A DNA stretch of 33,430 nt from Parvularculaceae bacterium. GTDB lineage: Bacteria > Pseudomonadota > Alphaproteobacteria > Caulobacterales > Parvularculaceae. The translations under genes and the position numbers were made by a program. Location of the stretch: positions 1 through 33,430 of the forward strand of contig JAJFFW010000110.1 of the NCBI GenBank assembly GCA_021776435.1, written 5' to 3'. The notes under the pieces are model-generated. The model did no database searches and was not told where the DNA came from. It saw only the letters and a list, made by a program, of their open reading frames with translations. Below, in pieces: positions 8,966 through 17,702 of this stretch (its first letter is position 1; the number at the start of each line of letters is the position of its first letter).

Positions 8966-9536
8966 CACGTCGTCCTCCTATAAGATGCTCACGTTGCGGT
9001 AAAAGTTTCGTTCGCAAGAATCGCCGCCCTCTGGCAAGCAATGACTCTATCGCTTCAATACTTACATCCATAATCTCAGCCGCTTCGATATTTGAAAGCT
9101 CCTGATAATGACAAAGCGCAATGGCTAACCTTTGGCGTTCCGGCAGCAAAGCTATAGCGGCCCAAACCTGCATGTTGCGGTCTTTATCCATCAACACCTC
9201 ATCAGCGCGCGGGCTGCCATCGGGTAGATCAAGAGCCTGATCTTCCGGCACCTCGCGGCCCCTTCGACGAAGTTTGTCGACACAGATATTGACGGCAATC
9301 TTGTACAACCACGTTTCAAATTTCGCCCCCTCTGGCCGCCATCTCCCGACATGGCGCCAGAGTCTTAAAAAGGTCTCTTGCACAACATCTTCCGCTGCCG
9401 CTCTATTTTGAAGCATGCGAAAAGAGACAGCAAATATCTTATCCGTATGCCGCATGATGAGCACGCCAGCCGCCAGGCGGTCACCTCCTCCCGCACGCAT
9501 CGCCAGCGTTTCATCACTTTCTTCTGATGCTCGCAA
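8940..9536 (-). CDS. ECF-type RNA polymerase sigma factor
   Basis: This 198-residue protein has only sigma regions 2 and 4, as in group IV (ECF) sigma factors. Region 2 includes VVQETFLRLWRHVGRW and the promoter-melting KFETWLYKIAVNICVDKLRR; region 4 includes LPERQRLAIALCHYQEL and the helix-turn-helix SNIEAAEIMDVSIEAIESLL. The start codon is TTG at 9536, with AAGGAG 5 bases upstream. It overlaps the anti-sigma candidate downstream, and the third gene encodes a periplasmic sensor, so the three probably form one regulatory operon that turns an envelope signal into transcription. A rare-start, high-quality ribosome site suggests tuned expression. Target promoters could not be identified in the window. 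Confidence 0.92.
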   Translation of the reverse strand: MRASEESDETLAMRAGGGDRLAAGVLIMRHTDKIFAVSFRMLQNRAAAEDVVQETFLRLWRHVGRWRPEGAKFETWLYKIAVNICVDKLRRRGREVPEDQALDLPDGSPRADEVLMDKDRNMQVWAAIALLPERQRLAIALCHYQELSNIEAAEIMDVSIEAIESLLARGRRFLRTKLLPQREHLIGGRRDEHSIIAN

Positions 9537-9608
9537 CCCGGCTCCTTAATCCTCGGCTCATATACTCTAGCTGAAGACAGTCAGGTGATACGCCCGACCG
9601 TGTTCGGT

Positions 9609-10052
9609 CTACTTCTTCTCGTGTCCACGACGGTGATGGCCCTTACCGTGATGGCCTTGACCGTGATGAGCGCGCATTTCATCCTTACTCAACACACCGT
9701 CACCATCTTTATCGAGGCGGTCAAACCGTTCTCCGGCGGCTTCAATATACTCGCTCCGATCGACGACACCATCGCCATTGGAATCACCGGATCGCTTTTG
9801 CATATGCTCCGCACGGCGCGCAATATGGAATGCTTCCATTTCTTCGCGCGTAATTGCGCCATCTCCATCCCCATCCGCTTTGGCAAAAAAGTCTGCATGT
9901 TTCGCGTTCATTTCATCGGCAGTAATCTTGCCATCGCCATTGGCGTCGAGTTGGTCCCATTGACCATGGCCTTTACCATGGTCAGCCGCTTGCGCGCTGG
10001 CTGCGACGACGCCAATACCGATTACGGATAAGATAATAGCAAAGTTTCTCAT
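9609..10052 (-). CDS. Secreted EF-hand protein with His-rich C-terminus
   Basis: The protein has 147 residues. A signal peptide (MRNFAIILSVIGIGVVAASAQA) is followed by four EF-hand loops: DANGDGKITADE, DGDGDGAITREE, DSNGDGVVDRSE and DKDGDGVLSKDE. It ends in a His/Gly/Lys-rich tail (HHGQGHHGKGHHRRGHEKK). It probably binds Ca2+ through the loops and transition metals through the histidines, in the periplasm. The ATG at 10052 is chosen because AGGAG lies 6 bases upstream and the signal peptide begins there. The tail is encoded by imperfect 15-bp tandem units (about 9631-9675). It lies 72 bases upstream of the sigma-factor gene and may be part of the same metal or envelope stress response. Confidence 0.9.
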   Translation of the reverse strand: MRNFAIILSVIGIGVVAASAQAADHGKGHGQWDQLDANGDGKITADEMNAKHADFFAKADGDGDGAITREEMEAFHIARRAEHMQKRSGDSNGDGVVDRSEYIEAAGERFDRLDKDGDGVLSKDEMRAHHGQGHHGKGHHRRGHEKK

Positions 10053-10094
10053 AAATTCTCCTGTTGTTTTCAATTCGTGTTTTCCTTAAACGCA

Positions 10095-11261
10095 TCATCG
10101 GCGCGTTTCCGTCGCTTGATCGAGATTTTCGCGATAAGTTAGCGCCAGTAGGCGTTCCGGGGTCTCAAAGAGACTGGCCGCGAGCCGACGCCCATCAACG
10201 CTCACCATAGAGACCTCAAGTGTTTTTCTCAATGCGGCGGGAGCCAGATCAGCAAAGGCGACAACACGTTTTAGATGGGGCGAAAATGCGCTCGAAGTAA
10301 TGCGCCCAACTGGTTTCCCCGCAGCGAACACCGCCGCGCCAGGCGCAGCATAATCGGCATCAATAGCCAGGACGGTCACCGCACGTCGCCGCGCGCCCTT
10401 CGGATGTTTCAGAGCGCTACGGCCATTAAACCAACCCCGGTCGAGCGGCGCCAGGTGAGACAACCCCAACTCTGCCGGTCGCCTGACGCCGGCGTCCGAG
10501 AATGCATATTCAGCCGAGATGAAGTCAGTACCCGGGCGCGGAACGCCAGCTTCAATGCGCAACAGGTCGAATGCATCAAGACCAATAGGCGCCGGTTTGC
10601 TGGAACGGTCAATCCGTTCCCAGATCGTCAATGCCTCTTCCATAGGAAAGATCAATTCGATGCAATCATTTCGCCCGAGATGAAATGGGCGCGCAACAAT
10701 TTCCACACCGCGCATTCTGCCCTGCGCTGCAAGATGATCACTCTTTACATCAATGCCGATAGCGGAGACGGCTTTGCGCCAATCTGGGCCAATCAATCCA
10801 ATTATAGCCACTTCGCCAGTGATATCCTTTACCTCGACATCAAATCCACGGGCGGCAAGTCTTAATCTTCGGGCATGAGGATGCGTCATGGCCATAAGAA
10901 AGAAATCGTCAGACAGGTTCGTCGTCTCAACATGATCGATCACTTCGCCTTCATCGCTCAAGATCAACCCGCGAGCACTTTCCCCCAATTCAAGACTGCT
11001 TGCAGGAACACTCGTCGCACGTGAGAGCATCGTCCCCGCATCTTTTCCTCGTATGGAATAACGAGCGATCGCTCCCATATCAAGAACCGCCACGCGGTGA
11101 GACGCGGCTTCGTATTCTTCTTCAATCGATGTGTAAAGCCGAGCTGTTGTCCATCCGTTGACGGATGTCCACACATTCGCTTTGCTTACCGATGCGGCCG
11201 CAGAGAAAAGCGGCGTCGGCCTTGGGTTATCCGATTTCAGATCTTCTGCTGCGAAAATCAC
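10095..11261 (-). CDS. GcvT-like aminomethyltransferase-family (folate-binding) protein
   Basis: This 388-residue protein follows the two-domain pattern of the glycine-cleavage T-protein family: an N-terminal region with VAVLDMGAIARYSIRGKDA, a central DAFDLLRIEAGVPRPGTD, and a C-terminal barrel with GKPVGRITSSAFSPHLKR. Family members move one-carbon units from methylamine-type substrates to tetrahydrofolate; some are only folate-dependent accessory proteins. It is not near gcvH or gcvP, so it is unlikely to be the glycine-cleavage T protein itself. The start is GTG at 11261, overlapping the stop of the FAD oxidoreductase gene by 4 bases. This coupling suggests that it receives a one-carbon unit released by that oxidoreductase, as in sarcosine and dimethylglycine oxidases; that is inference. 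Confidence 0.78.
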   Translation of the reverse strand: MIFAAEDLKSDNPRPTPLFSAAASVSKANVWTSVNGWTTARLYTSIEEEYEAASHRVAVLDMGAIARYSIRGKDAGTMLSRATSVPASSLELGESARGLILSDEGEVIDHVETTNLSDDFFLMAMTHPHARRLRLAARGFDVEVKDITGEVAIIGLIGPDWRKAVSAIGIDVKSDHLAAQGRMRGVEIVARPFHLGRNDCIELIFPMEEALTIWERIDRSSKPAPIGLDAFDLLRIEAGVPRPGTDFISAEYAFSDAGVRRPAELGLSHLAPLDRGWFNGRSALKHPKGARRRAVTVLAIDADYAAPGAAVFAAGKPVGRITSSAFSPHLKRVVAFADLAPAALRKTLEVSMVSVDGRRLAASLFETPERLLALTYRENLDQATETRR

Positions 11262-12868
11262 AAGAATCGAGCTCGACTTTTAGAATCATCCATGGCTGCT
11301 TTTGCCGCAACCCGTCCGGCGGCGCCACTGACGCCAACCCCTATCTGCGCTTCCGGCCCGCAAAAATAAAATCCCTCTATACCACTGCTTTCAATGAGCA
11401 ATTGCGCGCGGGCCCATTGTTCAAGAATTAATGGTCGCGCAGCGAGGGTCACAGGATCGACCCCGGATTCGTGAGCAATATCGGCCGGCAACCGCAACTC
11501 TGACGCTTCAATCCGATCGGTCACCCCCGGCATGATCAATTCGAGAGACCGGATCGCCGCTTCCATTATTTCTGCCCGCATATTCTCTGAAGGGTTTTCG
11601 TCATATGGAATCGGATGAGCAAAAATTGAAAGCACTTGCTTCTTCGCAGCCATTGCTTTTTCGTCGAATGCACTCGGAAATACCGCTTCTATAATCAGCG
11701 GCGCGCTGACCTTACCGGACCGGGCGCTATGATAGGCGTGACGAAGGGCGGTGCGAGACGGCGCCAATACCAGCCGACGAGACAGGTTGGCCTTAGTGCT
11801 TTGATCAGCCGGAGCGCCCCGGAGTGCAAAATGGATGCGGGCCGAGGCCGTTTTTGGCGTGGGCGCGTCAAGCACATGCTGAAACTCTAAGTTTATCTTT
11901 TCAAATCCGATCTGGTTGACAAATGCACTTCTGGCATCAAGCGCATTCACAACAATCGGCGTACGGATTTGCGTTCCATCGACAAGCTCAACGCCCGCAA
12001 TTCTATCCCATTCGACGATGACAGACTTCACCGACGCAGCGGCACGAATATCGACCTTTTTAGCTTGAGCCGCTCGACGCAGCGCATCAACCACCCCGAC
12101 AATACCCCCTTTGACATAAGCCCGCGCGCCTTGCAGTCCAGCGACCTCTCCGCTCAAAGCGTGCACAAGAGCCAAAAAACTGAAGGCATCATGGGGCGCC
12201 GCAGCCATACGTAAAGACGATTCAGCCATAATCAAATTTTGCAATCGAGGGTCCTTAAACACCCCATCGAGGACATCGTCAGTCGATCCAAACAAGAACC
12301 GTTCGATCAGTGCAACACGTTCTGGAGGCGCGTTCGAAAATATGCTCGACACCATGAACTTCGATTGGCGCCCATCCCGACCCATTGTTAATTTGAGATG
12401 CGAGCGTAGAAGCGCCGCCGTCTCAAGAACCATCTCCATGAAATCACCAAACGGTTCGATTTCATCACAGCCTGCCCGTGAAAGTGACTGCTTCCATCTC
12501 TGCGGCTCACCGTCGAGCCGGATCGCGGCGCCGTCATCAAAGTAGTAGACCGTGTCGAGACATCGATTGGAAAAACTGAGTCCGAAACGATACAGGTCAA
12601 AATCAGAGACCAGCTCAGGATCCAGCGCAGAGAGAAGGTGCTCACCGTCTGCGCAATGGTAACCTGGCGCAAATTCACGCTCTCGACCAGCCGCCCCTGC
12701 TGATGCGCCAGCTTCCAGAAGAACCGTCTTAAAACCCGCTTTCCCCAAATAGGACGCCGCGGCAAGACCCTCCACAGTGGCGCCGACTACAACGGCGTCG
12801 ATTCCCGCCTCGATTTTACTTGGGGCGCGTGATTGGGTTTTTGATGTCGCATTTTTGGATTCAGGCAC
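11258..12868 (-). CDS. FAD-dependent oxidoreductase, phytoene-desaturase/PYROXD2-like
   Basis: This 536-residue protein has an N-terminal Rossmann region (AVVVGATVEGLAAASYLGKA, then VLLEA with Glu52), the PYROXD2-like stretch FAPGYHCADGEHLLSALDPE, and a well-conserved C-terminal flavin-contacting segment (GFYFCGPEAQIGVGVSGAAG, near 500-522). The dinucleotide motif GxGxxG reads G-A-T-V-E-G, so the central glycine is a threonine, which is unusual. The protein probably acts in the cytoplasm or at the membrane face on an amine or an unsaturated substrate; the substrate is unknown. The GTG start overlaps the previous gene by 8 bases, and the end overlaps the GcvT-like gene by 4. It is the middle gene of a coupled set downstream of glnE. 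Confidence 0.8.
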   Translation of the reverse strand: MPESKNATSKTQSRAPSKIEAGIDAVVVGATVEGLAAASYLGKAGFKTVLLEAGASAGAAGREREFAPGYHCADGEHLLSALDPELVSDFDLYRFGLSFSNRCLDTVYYFDDGAAIRLDGEPQRWKQSLSRAGCDEIEPFGDFMEMVLETAALLRSHLKLTMGRDGRQSKFMVSSIFSNAPPERVALIERFLFGSTDDVLDGVFKDPRLQNLIMAESSLRMAAAPHDAFSFLALVHALSGEVAGLQGARAYVKGGIVGVVDALRRAAQAKKVDIRAAASVKSVIVEWDRIAGVELVDGTQIRTPIVVNALDARSAFVNQIGFEKINLEFQHVLDAPTPKTASARIHFALRGAPADQSTKANLSRRLVLAPSRTALRHAYHSARSGKVSAPLIIEAVFPSAFDEKAMAAKKQVLSIFAHPIPYDENPSENMRAEIMEAAIRSLELIMPGVTDRIEASELRLPADIAHESGVDPVTLAARPLILEQWARAQLLIESSGIEGFYFCGPEAQIGVGVSGAAGRVAAKAAMDDSKSRARFL

Positions 12869-14198
12869 GGCTTACCAACCTGTCGGCAAAGCGAACCGCT
12901 GCTCCTATTCGATCTGCTGAGGCAGGCGCAGATACAATACGTTGATCGAGAGAATGGAGAGGTCGTGTGTCTCTATCTGGGGTTGTTTTATTTAACCGTA
13001 TACTGGCGCGCTTAACGGCGGGTGTGAAACCATCGAGATAACGCGATAGCCGTTTCATAATGCGTGAGCTGAGTTTTTGTCGGTCCTGCTGTGCCCACTC
13101 GCGGGCGACGTCGTCATCTCGTAAGCTGCCCGGGCAATATGGCGCACGCACAACGATGTCGCCGCCTGGTGTTATCTCAAATGAAAACGGGGGAACCACG
13201 GGAATGCGGCCTTGAAGAGCATCCGCTCTGGCGGTTATAATTTCATCCAGGGATTCAGCGACAAAATAAACGGCATCCTCACCCCCAGGCGCTTCAAGAG
13301 GTTGAGAGAGCGTGAAACGAATCTGCGCCTCTGTGACATCGCGCCGGTCAAGGGGCAAAAGCGACGGCGGAATAAATGCGCGCGAAGCGCCACCGGCCCC
13401 TCTCGACGCGTTATAGATCACACGTGCACGCCATACTCCGTCGACGCCAAGGTCGACTTCCCTCATTTTCGCTGTTGGAGCGCTGATGCGTTTAATATCT
13501 CCTTTCAGAAATGTGACGCGAGCATCAACACAGGCTCGCTCCAACACATTCGCGACCGAAGGCCCGCCTTTCGATACACGCATTGGCCATGCATCGGCAG
13601 TGAATACAGACGAAAGAGCCCCGGCGGAACCTGGCTCATCACCGCCAAGCCCAAACGGCGCCAATGCAAAACTCGCAACATGCGTTCTCAACCTGTCGCT
13701 TTCGAAATAGTCATTCAGAAAACCAGCGCAAGTAGAGACCAAAAATCGTAATTCACTCAGACTTGGCGAAAACACCGCGCTATTTTTTGTATGCCCCCCG
13801 CCAAGATACATATTAATCTGTGCGAGATGCTTTGCGTGTTCTGTCAGTTCCGAGACAAAATCCTGCCAGAGCTCTCCATCAGTGATGTTGGCTTTTTTCA
13901 ATGATGCCTTCGTTGCGATTGTATCTTCAAAGGTTTTGATGATTTCGCCATCTTCAAACAGCGAAATCCTTGCGCTGGCCGGTTGCAGCGTGATTCCCGC
14001 GCCTTGAAGATCTAGGCGTCGCCAGACAAAGTTTGGAATCCCGCTCGCAAAAATATCTTCCGCCATCATATGGCCATGCGCGCCTCTCAAGACTGCAACC
14101 CGAGCACCACTCTTCGCCGCGCACGCCGCCGCTGCGAAACCCGAAGGGTTTTCGCCAAGAACAAGTAGATCAAATGGTTTAGATATCGACATTCTCAC
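12861..14198 (-). CDS. Degenerate FAD-oxidoreductase-like protein, companion of the next gene
   Basis: This 445-residue protein begins with a Rossmann-like strand-turn-helix (FDLLVLGENPSGFAAAACAA), but GxGxxG reads G-E-N-P-S-G and the acidic residue expected at the end of strand 2 is an arginine (AVLRG, R38). The C-terminal flavin motif of the family is weak or missing. Overall length and layout still resemble a phytoene-dehydrogenase-like protein, so it may be a diverged paralogue of the downstream protein that has lost canonical FAD binding and serves as a structural partner. It overlaps glnE by 20 bases and the next gene by 8. The start is GTG at 14198 or ATG at 14192; neither has a strong ribosome site, which fits coupled translation. 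Function unknown. Confidence 0.65.
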   Translation of the reverse strand: MRMSISKPFDLLVLGENPSGFAAAACAAKSGARVAVLRGAHGHMMAEDIFASGIPNFVWRRLDLQGAGITLQPASARISLFEDGEIIKTFEDTIATKASLKKANITDGELWQDFVSELTEHAKHLAQINMYLGGGHTKNSAVFSPSLSELRFLVSTCAGFLNDYFESDRLRTHVASFALAPFGLGGDEPGSAGALSSVFTADAWPMRVSKGGPSVANVLERACVDARVTFLKGDIKRISAPTAKMREVDLGVDGVWRARVIYNASRGAGGASRAFIPPSLLPLDRRDVTEAQIRFTLSQPLEAPGGEDAVYFVAESLDEIITARADALQGRIPVVPPFSFEITPGGDIVVRAPYCPGSLRDDDVAREWAQQDRQKLSSRIMKRLSRYLDGFTPAVKRASIRLNKTTPDRDTRPLHSLDQRIVSAPASADRIGAAVRFADRLVSRA

Positions 14199-17124
14199 CA
14201 GGGGGTTGCTCGAACCCGTCTCTTGATTTTATGCGGGCGTTGATCATTTTATCGAACAATACCGCAATCGCCGCCTGACGTTGCATGAGTTCGCGTTCAG
14301 CCTCTTCGATTGTTGTCACCCTACACACCTTCACCATTCGTGCACAAAGCGCCTCTCCCGCCTTGGCAGGGTCAAACACACCGCCCTGAACCGCGCGACC
14401 AATTTGAATAATGTTTTCAAACAATTCGAGTGTCGTTAATAACGTCACTACAATTTGTGGGTCGAGAAGGTGGGATTCTCGAAGGCAATCAATCGCCTTT
14501 CCGGCTGATGGCGGCGGCACGCCTAAGCGGGCCGAATTGGCAAGCCAAAAATATTGCCAAAGAAAATCAATATCGGTCCGCCCACCGCACGCCAGTTTTA
14601 TATCCCACACGTTTTCCACAGGTTTTGCTTCCGCGATACGGGCCCGCATCTGGGCGACATCGCGCGCCAAGACATCACTGGGTATGGAGCATTTAAATAT
14701 GGTTTCGATTTCACTCGAGATCTTCACGCCGAGAGCGCTATCGCCAGCGATAATACGCGCTTTTGTCAGCGCCATTTTCTCCCACGTCCAGGCTTCATTT
14801 TCGTAATACCGTTTAAAAGCAGCCAGACTGACTGCCGCAGGACCCGCAGCGCCGGATGGGCGCAACTGCATGTCAACTTCGTAGAGTTCGCCTTCCTCAG
14901 TCGTCGCAGAAAGCGCCGTCACCACTCTGCGGACAAGACGCGTATAATAACTCACCCCATCGATCGCCTTAGGGCCGTTCGAGAGTGCACCCTCTGTGGT
15001 TTCGTAAATAAAGATCAGGTCTATGTCTGAACGCGCTGTCATTTCTCCGGCACCGAGGCGGCCGAGCCCGAGAACAATCAACCCGCCATCAATCACCCCA
15101 TACTTTTTTCTCATCTCTTCTTGCGCGACTGGCAACAGCTCACCAATCGCTGCATCGGCGATCGCCGTGAAAGCATCGGCTGCGATTTCGGGCGAGATCC
15201 GACCAACGGCGAGGTGCGCGCCGATCTGGAACTGCTGCTCGCCACCCCATCGGCGTGCAGCGTTGAGTTTGGCTTCAAAATTCCCGGCAGCGGCGATTTT
15301 AGCGGCAAGGACTTGTCGCGAGCGCGCCATATCTGGCGCCGCAGAAGGCCAGGCGTTTTCCACCAAAGCCTCAATGAAGTTGGTGTGTTTTGAAAGCTCC
15401 CGACCGAGATAAGGCGACGTCGTGATGATATCGATGAGCGTGTCAAAAATTTGCGGATTATGGGCGAAGAGAGAAAATATCTGAACGCCTGAAGGCAACC
15501 GCGAAAGAAAATGATCAAAGGCATAGAAAGCCGCGTCGCCGTCGCCGGCCCGCGATAACGCAGCGACAAGGGCCGGTGTCAATTTTGTCAAAAGCTCTCG
15601 GGCTCTCGGCGACCGTGTTGCGCGGATCGCGCCCGTATGCCAACGCCTTATCGTTTCGCAGATTTCCGCCTTTCGCTCAAAACCAAGGTCTTCCAGGGTA
15701 GCGAGAGTGGACGGATCATTCTCAACACCTGTGAAGATCAGATTTCCGCCTTCCGTTGACAGACGGTCTTCGCCCTCAAACAGAGTGGAAAAACAATGAT
15801 GGGTCGCTTTCAATGCTGCATTTAATCGCACCCGAAACGCGCCCTCGCTGTTTTCCCCCAGAAAAGAGGCGAGACGCTGAACGCTTTCGGACGTGCGGGG
15901 AATCATGTGTGTCTGTTCATCATTGATCATTTGAATACGGTGTTCGACTTGGCGTAAATAAAGATAAGCGTCGTTCAGAGTCGTCGCATCCACCTTCGTA
16001 ACATGACCCTTTCGCGCCAAAGCCGCGAGAGCATCAAGGGTCGAAGATGTGCGCAGGTCAGGATTTTTTCCGCCCAAAATAAGTTGTTGGGTCTGAGCGA
16101 AGAACTCAATTTCCCGGATACCGCCGCGACCGAGCTTCAAATCATGACCGTAAAATTCTATTCTTCCGCCGCCTTTGGCCGCATGTATCTGGCGCTTGAT
16201 CGAATGGATGTCTTCAATTGCTGCAAAATCCAAATATTTTCGCCAAACAAATGGCCTCAAGGCAGAGAGAAATGCATCACCAATTTTTCTATCGCCTGCA
16301 CAGGTGCGCGCCTTTATAAAAGCTGCACGTTCCCAATTCTGTCCGTGCGCTTCATAATATGCTTCAGCAGCGCGAACGGACACCGCCGCAGCCGAGACCC
16401 CTGGGTCTGGTCGTAATCTGAGGTCCGTGCGGAAAACATACCCATCCGATGTTTGATCTTGCAGGAGGTCAACAATCCCTTTGGCGGCCCGAATGGCGAT
16501 GTCGCGGGGATCGCCGTCTGGCGATACCGGCATCCACTCCGAATCATAAATGACGATAAGATCGACATCGCTTGAATAATTGAGCTCTCTGGCGCCGAGC
16601 TTACCCATCGCGATTACCGATAAACCACAATCCCGTTCAGGCGTGGTGGCGCTGGTCGGTGCAAACCCTCTATCTGTAAGTCGAGCAAGCGAGGCGCGAA
16701 GAGCGGCGCCAATAACGGCATCCGCAAAGTCAGACAGATACGAGGTGACCTCGCAAGTACCCCAGACACCACCGATATCGCAGAGCGCGATAAGAAGCGC
16801 CGCCCTTGCTTTGACTTCTCTCAATGCTGATTTTTGAGCCTCAACATCAGACATCGTCGCGGCGCGCCAGGCTGACGTAATAATCTCATCTATCACGGCC
16901 TCTGGCGCCCTTGAGAATACGTCAACCGTGAACGCCGGCGCCTTTTCCATAAGTCGACTGAGATATGGTGAACATCCGCCCACGCTGTATATCAATTTGC
17001 GAGCTTCAGGAGATAATCGATCGAGATCCGAACCAAGTTTTGCACAAAGCCGGTCAGCTGCCTCCCTGTCATAAGCAAGAGGGCGCATGTTTATTCGATC
17101 TTTTAAGGCGCATTCAACCGACAT
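14179..17124 (-). CDS. glnE: Bifunctional glutamine-synthetase adenylyltransferase/deadenylyltransferase
   Basis: This 981-residue protein has the two nucleotidyltransferase domains that define GlnE. The first has GKLGARELNYSSDVDLIVIY at about 174-193, with metal-binding Asp186 and Asp188; it would remove AMP from glutamine synthetase. The second has GLGRLGAGEMTARSDIDLIF near 680-705 and would add AMP. Regulatory helical regions separate and follow them. The enzyme tunes nitrogen assimilation together with PII and GlnD, neither of which is in the window. Two starts are possible, ATG at 17124 and ATG at 17088; no clear ribosome binding site separates them. The gene leads an overlapping set of four genes, an unusual partnership for glnE. 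Confidence 0.96.
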   Translation of the reverse strand: MSVECALKDRINMRPLAYDREAADRLCAKLGSDLDRLSPEARKLIYSVGGCSPYLSRLMEKAPAFTVDVFSRAPEAVIDEIITSAWRAATMSDVEAQKSALREVKARAALLIALCDIGGVWGTCEVTSYLSDFADAVIGAALRASLARLTDRGFAPTSATTPERDCGLSVIAMGKLGARELNYSSDVDLIVIYDSEWMPVSPDGDPRDIAIRAAKGIVDLLQDQTSDGYVFRTDLRLRPDPGVSAAAVSVRAAEAYYEAHGQNWERAAFIKARTCAGDRKIGDAFLSALRPFVWRKYLDFAAIEDIHSIKRQIHAAKGGGRIEFYGHDLKLGRGGIREIEFFAQTQQLILGGKNPDLRTSSTLDALAALARKGHVTKVDATTLNDAYLYLRQVEHRIQMINDEQTHMIPRTSESVQRLASFLGENSEGAFRVRLNAALKATHHCFSTLFEGEDRLSTEGGNLIFTGVENDPSTLATLEDLGFERKAEICETIRRWHTGAIRATRSPRARELLTKLTPALVAALSRAGDGDAAFYAFDHFLSRLPSGVQIFSLFAHNPQIFDTLIDIITTSPYLGRELSKHTNFIEALVENAWPSAAPDMARSRQVLAAKIAAAGNFEAKLNAARRWGGEQQFQIGAHLAVGRISPEIAADAFTAIADAAIGELLPVAQEEMRKKYGVIDGGLIVLGLGRLGAGEMTARSDIDLIFIYETTEGALSNGPKAIDGVSYYTRLVRRVVTALSATTEEGELYEVDMQLRPSGAAGPAAVSLAAFKRYYENEAWTWEKMALTKARIIAGDSALGVKISSEIETIFKCSIPSDVLARDVAQMRARIAEAKPVENVWDIKLACGGRTDIDFLWQYFWLANSARLGVPPPSAGKAIDCLRESHLLDPQIVVTLLTTLELFENIIQIGRAVQGGVFDPAKAGEALCARMVKVCRVTTIEEAERELMQRQAAIAVLFDKMINARIKSRDGFEQPPGENVDI

Positions 17125-17193
17125 GATTCTAATTGAACACGGGCGCCCCTTTTCTCAAAGAGATTTGCCAATCTGAGGTCACGGCGCCCACAT

Positions 17194-17230
17194 AAAAAAT
17201 CCGCCGCACAAGTTTCCTCGCACGACGGAT
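17194..17230 (-). terminator. Intrinsic terminator after the HU gene
   Basis: Read on the minus strand, ATCCGTCGTGCGAG pairs with CTTGTGCGGCGGAT (14 positions, with G-U wobbles) around a GAAA tetraloop, then a run of six T. It lies 24 bases past the HU stop codon and insulates glnE from upstream transcription. Confidence 0.88.
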
Positions 17231-17253
17231 AACAAAAGAAAATCGCAGTGCGC

Positions 17254-17538
17254 TTAGCAGCCAGCTGCGCCCTTCAAATTCGAGGAAGGACGGAAACGCA
17301 GGCTCTTTGACGCCTTGATTTTAATCTCTTCTCCCGTACGCGGATTGCGGCCTTTACGGGCGCCACGCTTTGAAATAGCGAAGGTGCCAAAAGTACCGAT
17401 CGTATATTTGCCGTCCTTGCGGGAGCGTTTCAGACCCGCTTCAACTTCTCCAAAAACAAGTTCGACAACGCGTTTTGCTTCAGCGTTGCTCATGTCACCC
17501 GCTTTGGCCACATTGGCGATAAAATCAGCTTTGCTCAT
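17254..17538 (-). CDS. hup: HU-family DNA-binding protein
   Basis: This 94-residue histone-like protein bends and compacts DNA as a dimer. The start is the ATG at 17538 (MSKADFIANVAKAGDMSNAE), with GAGG 9 bases upstream; the frame is open further upstream but that part does not look like HU. The typical elements are present: the N-terminal helices, GTFGTFAISKRGARKGRNP, where the arm carries the DNA-intercalating proline region, and the basic C-terminal half KIKASKSLRFRPSSNLK. A clear terminator follows. It lies between a two-component kinase gene upstream and glnE downstream, with about 164 non-coding bases before it, so it is probably transcribed on its own. Confidence 0.96.
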   Translation of the reverse strand: MSKADFIANVAKAGDMSNAEAKRVVELVFGEVEAGLKRSRKDGKYTIGTFGTFAISKRGARKGRNPRTGEEIKIKASKSLRFRPSSNLKGAAGC

Positions 17539-17702
17539 CGTATGCATCCTCAAAAGATCACGCGGCCAACGCCGCCCTATACCCGCCTTAAAAGACGGTA
17601 TGCGCTGAAAAAGACCTGATTTTTGAAATTTCGCAAGAGGGACATTCGCATATTCGTCAGTTTTTTGCTGGCTTTTGCGTAAATAAGTGCGATTCTGAGT
17701 TG

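Noticed and set aside
9585-10031. A 148-codon + strand frame across the EF-hand gene
   Set aside because: It is an antisense shadow of the repetitive EF-hand and His-rich coding sequence; the minus strand has signal peptide, ribosome site and four canonical loops.
10095-11261. Glycine-cleavage system T protein (gcvT)
   Set aside because: No gcvH or gcvP is nearby; the gene is coupled to FAD-oxidoreductase-like genes, so only the family and not the glycine-cleavage role is claimed.
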